64,000 bases of DNA from Leclercia adecarboxylata. GTDB taxonomy: Bacteria > Pseudomonadota > Gammaproteobacteria > Enterobacterales > Enterobacteriaceae. The notes beneath the pieces were generated by a model. That model ran no database searches and had not been told where the DNA came from. It was given only the letters and a program-made list of their open reading frames with translations. The stretch covers positions 1 through 64,000 of the forward strand of contig DERO01000005.1 of the NCBI GenBank assembly GCA_002360945.1, written 5' to 3'. Every line of letters begins with the position of its first letter. Position 1 is the first letter of the stretch. Shown piece after piece: positions 1-10,930 of the stretch. The translations under genes were made by a program, and so were the position numbers.

Positions 1-21
1 GCCATGTCCCCGGACCGTACA

Positions 22-98
22 TTGGGAGAGGGCCGGGGTGAGGGGATCGGACCGCACCACTCCGTAGGCCCGGCAAGCGCAGTGCCGCCGGGCAATAC
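22..98. repeat. Palindromic repeats downstream of mutS
   Basis: Two repeat types sit side by side. Bases 22-45 match one arm of the long palindrome found again at 43078-43157 (core GGGAGAGGGCCGGGGTGAGG). Bases 63-95 form a REP-type element with GC-rich complementary arms (GTAGGCCCGGCAAGC and GCCGCCGGGCAA). They lie just past the mutS stop, the usual 3'-UTR place for such elements. Confidence 0.75.
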
Positions 99-111
99 AG
101 ACCGCAGCGCT

Positions 112-2673
112 CTACACCAGGTTCTTCAACCGATAAATCCACTCCAGCGCCTGACGCGGTGACAGGGAGTCCGGGTCGAGATTCTCCAGTGCTTCCAGCG
201 CCGGGGAGGTCTCTTCGGCGGGTACCAGCAACGACATCTGCGTCCCGTCAACCTGGGTCGCTGCCGCGTTAGGTGCCAGGCTTTCCAGCTCGCGCAGCTT
301 CTGACGCGCACGCTTGATCACCTCTTTCGGCACCCCCGCCAGCGCCGCCACGGCCAGACCGTAACTTTTGCTCGCCGCGCCATCCTGCACCGTATGCATA
401 AAGGCGATGGTATCTCCGTGCTCCAGCGCATCCAGATGCACGTTCGCCACGCCCTCCATCTTCTCCGGCAGCTGGGTCAGCTCGAAGTAGTGGGTGGCAA
501 ACAGCGTCATAGCCTTGATTTTATTTGCCAGGCTTTCGGCACAGGCCCACGCCAGCGAGAGCCCGTCATAGGTGGAGGTTCCGCGACCAATCTCATCCAT
601 CAGCACCAGGCTGTACTCGGTGGCGTTGTGCAGTATATTGGCGGTTTCGGTCATCTCCACCATAAAGGTTGAACGACCGCTCGCCAGATCGTCCGCCGCG
701 CCCACGCGGGTAAAGATACGGTCGATGGGGCCAATCTCCACCTTTTGCGCCGGGACGTAGCTGCCGATCCAGGCCAGCAGGGCAATCAGCGCCGTCTGGC
801 GCATATAGGTACTTTTACCGCCCATGTTCGGGCCGGTAATGATCAGCATGCGGCGCTGCGGCGACAGGTTCAGCGGGTTGGCGATAAACGGCTCGTTCAG
901 CACCTGTTCCACCACCGGATGACGGCCTTCGGTAATACGTACGCCGGGCTTATCGCTAAAGGTCGGGCAGCAGTAGTTCAGCGTCTCGGCACGTTCCGCC
1001 AGGTTAACCAGCACATCCAGTTCGGCCAGCGCGGTGGCGCTCTGCTGTAGATCCGCCAGGTGCGGCATCAGCATATCGAACAGGGCGTCATACAGCTGTT
1101 TTTCCAGCGCCAGGGCTTTGCCTTTAGAGGTGAGGACCTTGTCTTCGTACTCTTTCAGCTCAGGAATAATGTAGCGCTCGGCGTTTTTCAGCGTCTGGCG
1201 GCGCACGTAATGGATCGGCGCCAGGTGGCTCTGCCCGCGGCTGATCTGGATAAAATAGCCGTGTACGGCATTGTAACCGACCTTCAGGGTGTCCAGCCCG
1301 AGCCGCTCGCGTTCGCGGATCTCCAGCTTATCGAGATAGTCCGTTGCGCCATCGGCCAGCGCGCGCCACTCGTCCAGCTCTTCGTTGTAGCCGGGAGCGA
1401 TCACGCCGCCGTCGCGCACCAGTACCGGTGGGGCTTCAATGATGGCCTTCTCCAGCAGCTCGCGCAGTTCGCTGAATTCGCCCATCGCCTCGCGCAGCTT
1501 CTGCACCGGCGCGCTGTCGATCTCAGCCAGCTGGCTGCGCAGTTCCGGCAGCTGCTGGAACGCGTGGCGCATCCGGGCTAAATCACGCGGGCGAGCGGTA
1601 CGCAGGGCCAGACGCGCCAGAATACGCTCCAGATCGCCCACCTGGCGCAGCACCGGCTGCAGTTCGCTGTATCTGTCCTGCAGGGCACCAATGGTCTGCT
1701 GGCGGCCGGTGAGGGTGGTGATGTCGCGAACCGGCATATGCAGCCAGCGTTTCAACATGCGGCTGCCCATTGGGGTGACGGTGCTGTCGAGCACCGAGGC
1801 GAGGGTGTTTTCCACGCCGCCAGCCAGGTTCTGGGTGATCTCCAGATTGCGACGGGTGGCGGCATCCATGATGATGCTGTCCTGCTGGCGCTCAATGGTA
1901 ATGGAGCGGATATGCGGCAGGGCGGTGCGCTGGGTGTCTTTCACGTACTGCAACAAACAGCCCGCGGCGCACAGGCCGCGCGGGGCATTTTCCACGCCAA
2001 AGCCGGTGAGATCCCGGGTGCCAAACTGCAGGTTAAGCTGCTGGCGCGCGGTATCAATTTCAAATTCCCACAGCGGGCGGCGACGCAGGCCGCGACGGCC
2101 TTCAAGCAGCGCCATCTCGGCAAAGTCTTCGGCATACAGCAGTTCCGCCGGGTTGGTGCGCTGCAGCTCGGCGGCCATGGTTTCCCGGTCGGCCGGTTCG
2201 CTCAGACGAAAACGCCCGGAGCTGATATCCAGGGTGGCATAGCCGAAACCTTTGCTGTCCTGCCAGATGGCGGCGAGCAGGTTATCCTGGCGCTCCTGCA
2301 GCAGCGCTTCATCGCTGATGGTGCCGGGGGTGACGATACGTACGACTTTACGCTCGACCGGGCCTTTCGAGGTCGCCGGGTCGCCAATCTGTTCGCAGAT
2401 GGCGACTGATTCCCCTTGATTGACCAGCTTCGCCAGGTAGTTCTCTACCGCGTGATGCGGGATCCCGGCCATCGGGATTGGTTCCCCGGCCGAGGCACCG
2501 CGTTTGGTCAGCGAGATGTCGAGCAGCTGTGACGCGCGTTTCGCATCGTCATAAAACAGTTCGTAAAAGTCGCCCATCCGGTAAAACAGCAGGATCTCCG
2601 GATGCTGAGCTTTCAGCTTCAGGTACTGCTGCATCATGGGGGTATGCGCGTCGAAATTGTCAGTAGTGGTCAT
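112..2673 (-). CDS. mutS: DNA mismatch repair ATPase MutS
   Basis: MutS recognises base mismatches and small loops as a dimer and, with MutL and MutH, starts methyl-directed repair. The product is 853 residues, the same length as the E. coli protein. The mismatch-reading motif Phe36-x-Glu38 is visible in the N-terminal domain (RMGDFYELF). The lever/clamp region follows, and the C-terminal ABC-type ATPase has Walker [10 protein letters not shown] near residue 614 and a Walker B with DEIGRGTST. The ATG at 2673 begins the conserved [16 protein letters not shown] start. ygbA is a near neighbour, as in E. coli, with a SymE-like gene between. Nothing suggests inactivation. Confidence 0.98.
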   Translation of the reverse strand: MTTTDNFDAHTPMMQQYLKLKAQHPEILLFYRMGDFYELFYDDAKRASQLLDISLTKRGASAGEPIPMAGIPHHAVENYLAKLVNQGESVAICEQIGDPATSKGPVERKVVRIVTPGTISDEALLQERQDNLLAAIWQDSKGFGYATLDISSGRFRLSEPADRETMAAELQRTNPAELLYAEDFAEMALLEGRRGLRRRPLWEFEIDTARQQLNLQFGTRDLTGFGVENAPRGLCAAGCLLQYVKDTQRTALPHIRSITIERQQDSIIMDAATRRNLEITQNLAGGVENTLASVLDSTVTPMGSRMLKRWLHMPVRDITTLTGRQQTIGALQDRYSELQPVLRQVGDLERILARLALRTARPRDLARMRHAFQQLPELRSQLAEIDSAPVQKLREAMGEFSELRELLEKAIIEAPPVLVRDGGVIAPGYNEELDEWRALADGATDYLDKLEIRERERLGLDTLKVGYNAVHGYFIQISRGQSHLAPIHYVRRQTLKNAERYIIPELKEYEDKVLTSKGKALALEKQLYDALFDMLMPHLADLQQSATALAELDVLVNLAERAETLNYCCPTFSDKPGVRITEGRHPVVEQVLNEPFIANPLNLSPQRRMLIITGPNMGGKSTYMRQTALIALLAWIGSYVPAQKVEIGPIDRIFTRVGAADDLASGRSTFMVEMTETANILHNATEYSLVLMDEIGRGTSTYDGLSLAWACAESLANKIKAMTLFATHYFELTQLPEKMEGVANVHLDALEHGDTIAFMHTVQDGAASKSYGLAVAALAGVPKEVIKRARQKLRELESLAPNAAATQVDGTQMSLLVPAEETSPALEALENLDPDSLSPRQALEWIYRLKNLV

Positions 2674-2786
2674 GGAGTGATGATGTCCATTTCTTTGAAA
2701 ATAGTGCTGTTCAGGCGACGCCAGGGTCGTGTAATGCCGCTATTGTCGCATGAAAAAAAGACCCGGCGCAGCAAAATGTCACGACT

Positions 2787-3017
2787 TTACGAGGCCTCTT
2801 CCACATCCAGTTCAATCACTAATCTCCCCTGTTGGACCAGCACCCGTACCCGGGAATGGGTTTTAAAACCGGCCTCTTCCAGCCAGTCGCCTTTTAAACT
2901 CAGCGCGGCATGTACGCTGTAGCGTGTCGGGATCTTGGTCTTGCGATCCTCATGACGCTTTCTGTAGTAGCCCACGGTGAGATGGCGGCTGGGTCTGGAA
3001 ATGCACATATCCGACAT
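2787..3017 (-). CDS. SymE-like type I toxin-family protein
   Basis: The 76-residue product resembles the core of SymE, an SOS-induced toxin of the AbrB-like fold that in E. coli is repressed by the antisense RNA SymR. The family pattern is visible as HLTVGYY, a basic stretch, IPTRYSVHAALSLKGDWLEEAGF and a final strand VLVQQGRLVIELD. The ATG at 3017 is chosen because AGGAG lies 6-7 bases upstream; reading further upstream adds an unlikely leader. The gene is isolated, divergent from ygbA and converges with no partner. A LexA-like box at 3059-3078 supports SOS control. I cannot identify an antisense RNA with confidence, and toxicity is inferred from the family. Confidence 0.75.
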   Translation of the reverse strand: MSDMCISRPSRHLTVGYYRKRHEDRKTKIPTRYSVHAALSLKGDWLEEAGFKTHSRVRVLVQQGRLVIELDVEEAS

Positions 3018-3058
3018 AGAAACTCCTTTTTCGCTGGGAAGGATGCGGTGAAATAAAC

Positions 3059-3078
3059 ACCTGTATAAAATGCCAGTA
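3059..3078. promoter_or_regulatory. Candidate LexA box upstream of symE-like gene
   Basis: The site ACCTGTATAAAATGCCAGTA has the essential CTG-N10-CAG arrangement of LexA boxes and matches the consensus at about 13 of 20 positions. It ends about 42 bases before the SymE-like start codon. E. coli symE is also LexA-controlled, which adds plausibility. Confidence 0.55.
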
Positions 3079-3179
3079 AAATGTGACTGAGACAAACGCA
3101 TAACTGCGAGGCGCCTTCAGGAAACGCAATGTAAAAGATGAAATCGGGCTGATCACCCCGCCTTAAAAAGGTATTATTG

Positions 3180-3551
3180 ATGCAACTTATCAACAGGTAT
3201 CAGGCCATGTCAGGAAAACGGATCGCGCGCGAAAAAGAGACCATCCGCAAGATGATCGCGCTGTATGAAAAGCAGTGCCCGGAGGCATCAAAAGCTGCGG
3301 GGCACTATCCGGCATTGAATGCGTATGCCGACAAGCGGCTGGATAAATGCGTGTTTGGCGAGGAGAAACCGGCCTGCAAGCAGTGTCCGGTCCACTGCTA
3401 TCAGCCGGCGAAACGAGAAGAGATGAAACAGGTAATGCGCTGGGCAGGGCCGAGAATGCTCTGGCGCCATCCGATTCTGACGATTCGCCACCTGATTGAC
3501 GATCGTCGCCCGGTCCCGGAGCTGCCGGAAAAGTGCCGCCCGAAAAAATGA
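3180..3551 (+). CDS. ygbA: YgbA family (nitrous oxide-stimulated promoter) protein
   Basis: This is a small cytoplasmic protein of the YgbA family, linked in E. coli to the NsrR nitrosative-stress regulon; its biochemical role is not established here. The sequence is rich in Cys and His, with CVFGEEKPACKQCPVHCY resembling a metal or Fe-S ligand cluster, and ends in a basic tail. The ATG at 3180 has AAAAAGG 8 bases upstream; an in-frame ATG at 3207 (MSGKRIAREKE) is the alternative. An AAGATGAAAT stretch around 3135 resembles an NsrR half-site, but this is weak. Its position beside mutS matches E. coli. Confidence 0.85.
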   Translation: MQLINRYQAMSGKRIAREKETIRKMIALYEKQCPEASKAAGHYPALNAYADKRLDKCVFGEEKPACKQCPVHCYQPAKREEMKQVMRWAGPRMLWRHPILTIRHLIDDRRPVPELPEKCRPKK

Positions 3552-3555
3552 ATCC

Positions 3556-4788
3556 TCAGGCGCGCGGCCTGCGCATCGGGCGGCAGATAACCACCATGGC
3601 GAGAGCGCTGCACAGCGGGAACACCGCCAGCACCAGCCACGGAGTGCTTGCCGCGACGGAGGGCGTCAGCGCCTGGTCGAGCAGATCGCCCAGCAACAAA
3701 TTCCCCGCCAGCACCGCGCAGCCGCCTGCGGTGGCCAGTGCGCCATAGTGCGCGCCTAAGGTCGATTCACTCGCAAACCACGGCACCACGTCTTTGCCCG
3801 CCGGCACCAGCAGCATCTGCCCGGTGGTGAGCAGCGTGACAAAGCAGGCCGCAGGCAGCAGACGCAGCCAGCCGGTTGCCGGTTCTGAGGGGGCAAAGAA
3901 TGCGACGCTCAGGAAGGAGGCGGTAATCAGCAGAAAGCCCACCGGCAGGATCCGCACCGCCCCCACCCGGCGGGCAAAGCGCGCCAGCGGCAGCTGAAAG
4001 AGGATCACCAGCCCCGAGGCCAGCATAAACAGCGGGCCGAGATCTTTTTCACTCCCCCCGGCACGCTGGATCTCAACCGGCAGCGCCAGATAGAGCTGGT
4101 TATAACTTAACAGCCAACTGCTCCAGGCGATGATAAACGCCACGAACCGCAGCTGGTGAAAAGTAGTCCACCATGGGGTGATCTGCAGCGGCTGGTTTTT
4201 TGCCGATCCGGCCGGCAGACAGAAGAACAGCACAATCAGCGCCACCACGAAGACCGCCGCCCCGGCCAGCGCCACCTGGCGAAAGCCCATGCCGGTAAGC
4301 AGGGCACCCGCCACCGGTCCAAGCACCGCCCCCAGCTCGCCGCATACCGCAAACAGCGCGAACCACTCGGCGCGGCTGCGTTTGCCCTGCGCCTCGCTGC
4401 GGGTTCCGGCTTTTGCCAGTAAGGCTTCGATGGACGGGGAGAAGAGCGCGCCGCCGATGCCGGTGAGGCACGCCCCGGCGATGATAACGGGCAGGCTGTA
4501 GCCAAAGGCCAGCAGCAGGTAGCCCACCACCCGCACCACGCAGCCACAAAGAATGATAATGCGCGCGCCGTAGCGATCGGAAAGCGCGCCGCCGACGATA
4601 AACATTCCCTGCTGGGAGAAGGTTCGCAGCCCAAGCACCAGCCCGATAAGCCCGCCGGAGAGCAGCATATCGTCGCGTAAAAAGATCGCCAGGAAGGGGA
4701 CAACGGCATAAAAACCGATGTTGAAAACAAACTGGCTGCCCAGTAGTACGGGCGGCCAGAGTTGCGTTGCGGGACGGATCGGGAGCAC
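3556..4788 (-). CDS. MFS transporter in Fur-linked operon
   Basis: This 410-residue inner-membrane protein shows about 12 hydrophobic segments and the major facilitator loop motif between TM2 and TM3 (GGALSDRYGARI), so it is a proton-driven transporter of the drug/metabolite group. It starts 13 bases after the stop of the ABC ATPase gene and is the last gene of the iron-type ABC operon. That context suggests export or import of a siderophore, metallophore or its breakdown product. No substrate can be read from the sequence. Ordinary multidrug transport is the alternative. Confidence 0.85.
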   Translation of the reverse strand: MLPIRPATQLWPPVLLGSQFVFNIGFYAVVPFLAIFLRDDMLLSGGLIGLVLGLRTFSQQGMFIVGGALSDRYGARIIILCGCVVRVVGYLLLAFGYSLPVIIAGACLTGIGGALFSPSIEALLAKAGTRSEAQGKRSRAEWFALFAVCGELGAVLGPVAGALLTGMGFRQVALAGAAVFVVALIVLFFCLPAGSAKNQPLQITPWWTTFHQLRFVAFIIAWSSWLLSYNQLYLALPVEIQRAGGSEKDLGPLFMLASGLVILFQLPLARFARRVGAVRILPVGFLLITASFLSVAFFAPSEPATGWLRLLPAACFVTLLTTGQMLLVPAGKDVVPWFASESTLGAHYGALATAGGCAVLAGNLLLGDLLDQALTPSVAASTPWLVLAVFPLCSALAMVVICRPMRRPRA

Positions 4789-4801
4789 GACTTACCTCGC
4801 C

Positions 4802-5563
4802 TCAGACGAGGTAGTGGATATGTTTTTTGCCGTGGTAAGGCGACAGCTCAATGCGGGTTTTCACCCGGAACACCTCCCACAGCAGCTCTTCGGTAAGGAT
4901 CTCCTGCGGCGTACCCGAGGCGACAATGCGCCCTTTCTGCATCACAATCAGCGCATCGCAGAACATCGCGGCGTGGTTAAGATCGTGAATGGCGACGATA
5001 CTGGTGACCGGCAGCTGGCTGATCAACTGCATCAGCTGCATCTGGTGGTGGATATCCAGGTGATTGGTGGGCTCGTCAAGCAGGATCTCGGTCGGCATCT
5101 GGGCCAGCGCTCGGGCAATGTGCACGCGCTGGCGTTCACCGCCGGAAAGACTCAGCCAGCCCTGATCGCTGTTATGCAGCATATCCACCGTCTTCAGCGC
5201 CGAATTGACGGTCTCGTCATCCTGCGCCGTCCAGCCGGAGAACGGGGAGTGGTGCGGAATACGCCCCAGCTTCACCACGTCCCGCACGCGCATATTGGCA
5301 TCGGTCATGCCGTGTTGTTCCACAAAGGCGACTCGCCGGGCGAGCTGCTTTTTCGGGATCCCATTGATGCTTTTGCCATCCAGCGCGACGGTGCCGCTAT
5401 GCGGGCGACGTAACCCGGCAAGGATCCGCAGCAGCGACGATTTACCGGAGCCGTTTGGCCCCAGCAGGCCGACGGTCTGCCCCTGGGATACCGCCAGAGA
5501 GACATTGTCGACAATGACCTTTTTACCCACCTTCCAGGTGATACTTTCAGCAGTGATGCTCAT
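4802..5563 (-). CDS. Iron-siderophore-type ABC transporter ATPase
   Basis: The 253-residue protein is an ATP-binding subunit of the FecE/FepC/BtuD family that drives uptake through the FecCD-type permease encoded upstream. Visible motifs are Walker A GPNGSGKSS (about residue 36), signature LSLSGGERQR, Walker B EILLDEPTNHLD and the switch His in AIHDLNHAA. The ATG at 5563 overlaps the permease stop by one base (TGATG) and has AAGGAA 6 bases upstream, indicating translational coupling. A GTG one codon earlier is possible. Substrate class (iron chelate or cobamide) is inferred from family and Fur box. Confidence 0.9.
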   Translation of the reverse strand: MSITAESITWKVGKKVIVDNVSLAVSQGQTVGLLGPNGSGKSSLLRILAGLRRPHSGTVALDGKSINGIPKKQLARRVAFVEQHGMTDANMRVRDVVKLGRIPHHSPFSGWTAQDDETVNSALKTVDMLHNSDQGWLSLSGGERQRVHIARALAQMPTEILLDEPTNHLDIHHQMQLMQLISQLPVTSIVAIHDLNHAAMFCDALIVMQKGRIVASGTPQEILTEELLWEVFRVKTRIELSPYHGKKHIHYLV

Positions 5564-6600
5564 CACTTATTCCTTGAACGATAGATAATCATGGCAAAGA
5601 ACGGGACGCCCACCAGTGCGGTCACCACACCAACCGGCAGGCTTTGTGGGGCGATCAGCAGGCGGGAGGCGATATCCGCCAGCACCATCAGGATCGCCCC
5701 GGCCAGCGCGCTGGCGATGAGCAGCGTGCGGTGCAGAGGGCCGAAGAAGAAGCGCATCATGTGTGGCACCACCAGGCCGACAAAGCCAATGGAGCCCGCC
5801 ATGCTGACGATGGTCGCGGTCATTAATGCGGTGACGATAAACAGGATCAGGCGCACCCAGGGCACGGCGATCCCCAGCGAGGCGGCGGCATCGTCGCCAA
5901 AGGTGAAGGCATCCAGCGCGCGGGCGTAGTACAGGCAGATCGCCAGACCCACCAGCATCACGACCAGTACGAGCTGGAACTCCGGCCATCTTACGCCGCT
6001 AAAACTGCCCAGCAGCCAGAACATTACGTCGCGCGCCTGCTGGGCGCTGGCTGAGGTGCTGACGGTCCAGGCGGTGATGGCGTTAAACAGTTGCGAGGCG
6101 GCAACCCCGGCAAGGATGGTACGTTCACTGCCGCCGCGCGCGCCGTTGGTCAGCAGGGCCACAAAGGCAAAGGCGGCAAAGGCTCCGGCAAAGGCCCCGG
6201 CGGAGAGGGTGACGGTGCCGCTGCCAATGCCCAGCACCACGACGGCGACCGCGCCGGTGGACGCCCCGGCAGAGACGCCCAGCACGTAGGGTTCGGCGAG
6301 GGCGTTTTTCAGCAGGCTTTGCAGTACCGCGCCGCAAATCGCCAGTCCCGCACCGCAGCAGGCGGCCACCAGTGCCCGGCTCAGGCGGAAGTCCCAGATC
6401 ACGCTCTCGTAGATGCGGTTGAGCGGAACCTCGGTTAAGCCGATTTTATTGGTAATGGCATAGAACACGCTCTGCAGGGGGATCGACAGCTCCCCCACGC
6501 TGACGCCGATGGCGATCACCAGCAGCAACGCCACTATCGCCAGAAAACCCGACGCCGGCAGCAGCCAGTGATGTCGGGTCTGTTGAACCACTGCGGTCAT
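5563..6600 (-). CDS. FecCD-family ABC permease
   Basis: This 345-residue polytopic membrane protein belongs to the FecCD/BtuC permease family and probably forms a homodimer with about ten helices per subunit. Characteristic stretches are visible: PLAEPYVLGVSAGAS-like (ALAEPYVLGVSAGAST), the coupling-helix region with GIAVPWVR, and GSIGFVGLVVPHMMR. A single permease gene rather than a pair means a homodimeric channel is expected. Its start overlaps the binding-protein stop by one base. It lies in one operon with the binding protein, ATPase and MFS gene. Confidence 0.92.
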   Translation of the reverse strand: MTAVVQQTRHHWLLPASGFLAIVALLLVIAIGVSVGELSIPLQSVFYAITNKIGLTEVPLNRIYESVIWDFRLSRALVAACCGAGLAICGAVLQSLLKNALAEPYVLGVSAGASTGAVAVVVLGIGSGTVTLSAGAFAGAFAAFAFVALLTNGARGGSERTILAGVAASQLFNAITAWTVSTSASAQQARDVMFWLLGSFSGVRWPEFQLVLVVMLVGLAICLYYARALDAFTFGDDAAASLGIAVPWVRLILFIVTALMTATIVSMAGSIGFVGLVVPHMMRFFFGPLHRTLLIASALAGAILMVLADIASRLLIAPQSLPVGVVTALVGVPFFAMIIYRSRNK

Positions 6601-7598
6601 TAATTGAGTCCCATCTTTCTGAGCTGCTCACCAATCTGCTCCGCGCCGTAGATGGTGCGGATAGTCGGGTTCATCGCCTGGCCGTCCATGATCACAATGT
6701 GACCTTTTTTAACGGCGTCGAGCTGGCTGACGGCCGGATCGCTCTTCAGGAATTTGATTTTTTCCTGGGCATTGTCCAGCGCCCAGCGATTACGGTCGAG
6801 GCTGGAGACCACGATCACGTCCGGGTTAGCGGCAATAATGCTCTCCCAGCCGACGGTCGGCCATTCGGTTTCGGAGGTAATGGCGTTGTGGCCGCCCAGC
6901 ACGTTGGCGATAAAGCCGGAGGCGCTGTTTTTACCGCCGACGTAGGCGTCAGAAGAGGGGGAGGAGCTGGAGAACCAGAAAACGAAGGAGAGGTCTTTTT
7001 TGTTTTTGCTGAATTCGCTGCGCAGATCGGCTTCGCGCTTTTTGAAGTCGGCAATCAGCGCCTGACCGCGATCTTCGACGTTAAAGATTTTGGCGAAATC
7101 TTCGATCTCTTTATACAGGAAGGTCATATCCCACAGCTTCTGGCGACTGCCGTACATATCACCAATGTCTTTTTTGGTGGCGCACATGCCCGGCGACATA
7201 TAGCTGTTGACGCCTACGGTAGCCAGATCTTCGCGTTTAGCGACTTTACTCTCTGGCCCCAGCAGCAGCGGCAGCTGCGCCGGAACGAAGTCCGGGTTTT
7301 GCGCCAGGATGGATTCCAGGGTCGGGATTTCGACGGTCAGCGTTTTGACTTTTTTGTTCTGTTCAGCCAGCTGCGGCAGCACTTTGGTAGGCCAGAAGGC
7401 GCTGGCAGCAACTTTATCTTCAAGGCCTAACAGCAGCAGAATTTCAACGGTGTTTTGTCCCAGCGCGACGACGCGTTCCGGCGCTTTGGTGAAGGTTTCT
7501 TTATATCCGCAATTCTCAATCGTCAGAGGATACGTAGTCGCAAAAGCCGAGCCTGCTGTTGCGATCAGCAATCCTAATGCGCTGATGACCTTTTTCAT
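6600..7598 (-). CDS. Periplasmic binding protein, iron/metallophore ABC system
   Basis: The 332-residue protein begins with a classical signal peptide (MKKVISALGLLIATAGSAFA, cleavage after residue 20) and continues as a FecB/FepB-like cluster A binding protein with VVALGQNTVEILLLLGLEDKV. It should capture a ligand in the periplasm and deliver it to the adjacent permease. It has no lipobox, so it is soluble. It is the first gene of the operon, with AGGATAG upstream of the ATG and a Fur-box-like site at 7648-7666. No outer-membrane receptor gene lies nearby in the window, so the ligand remains unknown. Confidence 0.9.
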   Translation of the reverse strand: MKKVISALGLLIATAGSAFATTYPLTIENCGYKETFTKAPERVVALGQNTVEILLLLGLEDKVAASAFWPTKVLPQLAEQNKKVKTLTVEIPTLESILAQNPDFVPAQLPLLLGPESKVAKREDLATVGVNSYMSPGMCATKKDIGDMYGSRQKLWDMTFLYKEIEDFAKIFNVEDRGQALIADFKKREADLRSEFSKNKKDLSFVFWFSSSSPSSDAYVGGKNSASGFIANVLGGHNAITSETEWPTVGWESIIAANPDVIVVSSLDRNRWALDNAQEKIKFLKSDPAVSQLDAVKKGHIVIMDGQAMNPTIRTIYGAEQIGEQLRKMGLN

Positions 7599-7647
7599 GA
7601 AACGCTATCCTTCATTAATTTATTGATGCCAGCTCGAGCGCCTGGCT

Positions 7648-7666
7648 GAGAATGAATATCATTTAT
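7648..7666. promoter_or_regulatory. Candidate Fur box
   Basis: GAGAATGAATATCATTTAT matches the 19-bp Fur consensus at about 13 positions and keeps both GAATG and ATCATT halves. It is about 50 bases upstream of the binding-protein start, where Fe-Fur would block the promoter. A second AT-rich dyad (ATGATATATTCAT, about 7686-7698) could be an additional half-site. Confidence 0.65.
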
Positions 7667-7750
7667 TTCGGCGGAGTTTTATACAATGATATATTCATGG
7701 TGTCAATGAACGATAATAACGCCATGAAACTATTGGATTTATGAGGGCTT

Positions 7751-7786
7751 TTGTAGGCCGGGCAAGCGCAGCGCCGCCCGGCGAAG
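7751..7786. repeat. REP element
   Basis: A GTAGGCCGGGCAAGCGCAG / CGCCGCCCGGC palindrome of REP type lies between the iron operon promoter and the ascB stop, within the ascB 3' region. Confidence 0.8.
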
Positions 7787-7791
7787 GGGGA

Positions 7792-9234
<1,443 letters not shown>

Positions 9235-10686
9235 TTATGCTTGTGCTGCTTTGGCCTGGACCGGTGCGGTTTGCAGTGCGCGCGCTTTTTCCGCTTCCTC
9301 TTCTACCGGGATATCTTCAAAGCCCAGGATCAGGGTCAGCACGAAAGAGAGCACCACGGCCAGGGCCATTACTCCGAAGACCCAGACGATAGACATCGGG
9401 TTAGCCGGGTCGAAGAACTGGACGCTGGTAAACAGGCCCGGTGCCGCCATGGAGTGGCTGGCCAGTCCGGCAATACCGGCGACGGCGCCGCAGATAAAGC
9501 CGCTGATCAGGCTCGCAATCAACGGGCGTTTCAGGCGAACCGCCACGCCGTAGAGCGCGGGTTCAGAGATCCCCGCCATGATGGCAGAAGCCGCGGCGGC
9601 CAGCGCCGTCTGGCGCAGTTCCGGGTTTTTGGTTTTCCACGCCACCGCCAGCGACGAACCGCCGAGCGACAGGTTGGCGCCGATTTCTGACGGCATTACC
9701 ATCCCTTCTTTGCCGGTTTCGGCAATGGTCTGAATGATGGTTGGGGTAAAGACGCGGTGCATCCCGGTCATCACCAGCAGCGGCCACAGCGCGCCCATGA
9801 TGGCAACGGAGAGCCAGCCCAGATAGCCATGAATGGTGTAAACCAGCGCGGAGATGGCGCTACCGATCCAGATCCCCAGCGGTCCAATCAGGACGATGGC
9901 GAGCGGGGCGGCAATCAGCACGATCAGCATTGGCTTAAGGAAGTTTTTGGTGACGGCCGGGGTAATTCTGTCCACCCAGCGTTCGATATACGACAGGCAC
10001 CAGGTCATCACCAGCGCCGGGATGACCGTATAGGTGTATTTCACCGCGGTAACCGGAATAAAGGCGAACTCAACGTGCTCGCCCTGCGCCGCTTTGGCCA
10101 TCAGCTCGATAAAGCTCGGATGGACAAGCACGCCCGCAATGGCAATCGCCAGCGACATGTTGGTTTTGAATTTGACCGCGGCAGAGGCCGCCACCATCAG
10201 CGGCAGGAAGAAGAACGCCCCGTCACCGATCACCGTCAGAATGGTCAGCGTCGGCTCGCCTTTGGTCAACACGCCGGTCATCTCGAGGATCATCGCCAGC
10301 AGTTTGACCATCGATCCGCCGATGATCGCCGGGATCAGCGGGGACATGGTGCCGATCAGCGCGTCGAGGATCCCCGCGCCAATGCGTTTCAGGGTCAGCT
10401 TTTGCGGCCCCTGGGGCGCAGCAGGCTGCAGGTCGGCAGGCAGCAGGCTGACCACCTCGCGGTACGCCTGAGATACGGTATTGCCGATGATCACCTGGCA
10501 CTGGTTGTCGTTGCGCACTACCCCCAGCACGCCGCTGATGCTCTTAAGCGTGGCGCTGTCGATCAGGCTCTCGTCTTTCGCCACGAAGCGCAGTCGGGTC
10601 ATACAGTGGGTGACGGCGACGATGTTGTCTTTGCCGCCGAGCGCGCTGACAACGGCATTCGCCAGCGCAGCATAATTTTTGGCCAT
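9235..10686 (-). CDS. ascF: PTS beta-glucoside EIIBC component AscF
   Basis: AscF imports and phosphorylates arbutin/salicin/cellobiose-type beta-glucosides. The 483-residue protein has an N-terminal EIIB domain with the phosphocysteine in AVTHCMTRLRF (about residue 29), a long EIIC membrane domain, and the EIIC substrate-site stretch GISEPALYGV. No EIIA domain is attached, so a EIIA from another system must donate phosphate. The start at 10686 (MAKNYAALA) has AGGAT upstream; sixteen in-frame codons before it are unlikely to be used. It forms an operon with ascB and is divergent from ascG. Confidence 0.95.
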   Translation of the reverse strand: MAKNYAALANAVVSALGGKDNIVAVTHCMTRLRFVAKDESLIDSATLKSISGVLGVVRNDNQCQVIIGNTVSQAYREVVSLLPADLQPAAPQGPQKLTLKRIGAGILDALIGTMSPLIPAIIGGSMVKLLAMILEMTGVLTKGEPTLTILTVIGDGAFFFLPLMVAASAAVKFKTNMSLAIAIAGVLVHPSFIELMAKAAQGEHVEFAFIPVTAVKYTYTVIPALVMTWCLSYIERWVDRITPAVTKNFLKPMLIVLIAAPLAIVLIGPLGIWIGSAISALVYTIHGYLGWLSVAIMGALWPLLVMTGMHRVFTPTIIQTIAETGKEGMVMPSEIGANLSLGGSSLAVAWKTKNPELRQTALAAAASAIMAGISEPALYGVAVRLKRPLIASLISGFICGAVAGIAGLASHSMAAPGLFTSVQFFDPANPMSIVWVFGVMALAVVLSFVLTLILGFEDIPVEEEAEKARALQTAPVQAKAAQA

Positions 10687-10747
10687 CGGGTTGTATCCTG
10701 TTTTATCAGTAAGGTACGTCTTCACCGTCTGCAACGATGAAACTTAT

Positions 10748-10766
10748 ATAGGAAACCGGTTCCACA
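10748..10766. promoter_or_regulatory. Putative AscG operator
   Basis: The dyad GGAAACCGGTTCC (10751-10763) centred on CCGG is a typical LacI/GalR-family operator and is close to the AscG consensus TGAAACCGGTTTCA. It lies between the divergent ascF and ascG genes, about 65 bases from the ascF start. Confidence 0.7.
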
Positions 10767-10930
10767 AAATCATGAAGAGTTTCCTGGGATCAAACAAGAT
10801 CGCGTTTTGCTCATTTTTTAGATTCGTGAAGAGGATCACTAAAGGCGTTAAAAAGCGTGCGATCCACGCTGCGACAATTTTGACGCGGTGCAGTACACTG
10901 CCGCTCATCAGATTCAGACGGAACAGATTG

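Noticed and set aside
3125..3150. NsrR operator upstream of ygbA
   Set aside because: Only one half-site-like AAGATG stretch is seen; the second half is not convincing, so it is mentioned with ygbA but not listed as a feature.
10679..10930. Upstream extension of ascG by 84 codons
   Set aside because: It crosses the ascF start and the operator; the E. coli-like start at 10931 fits.
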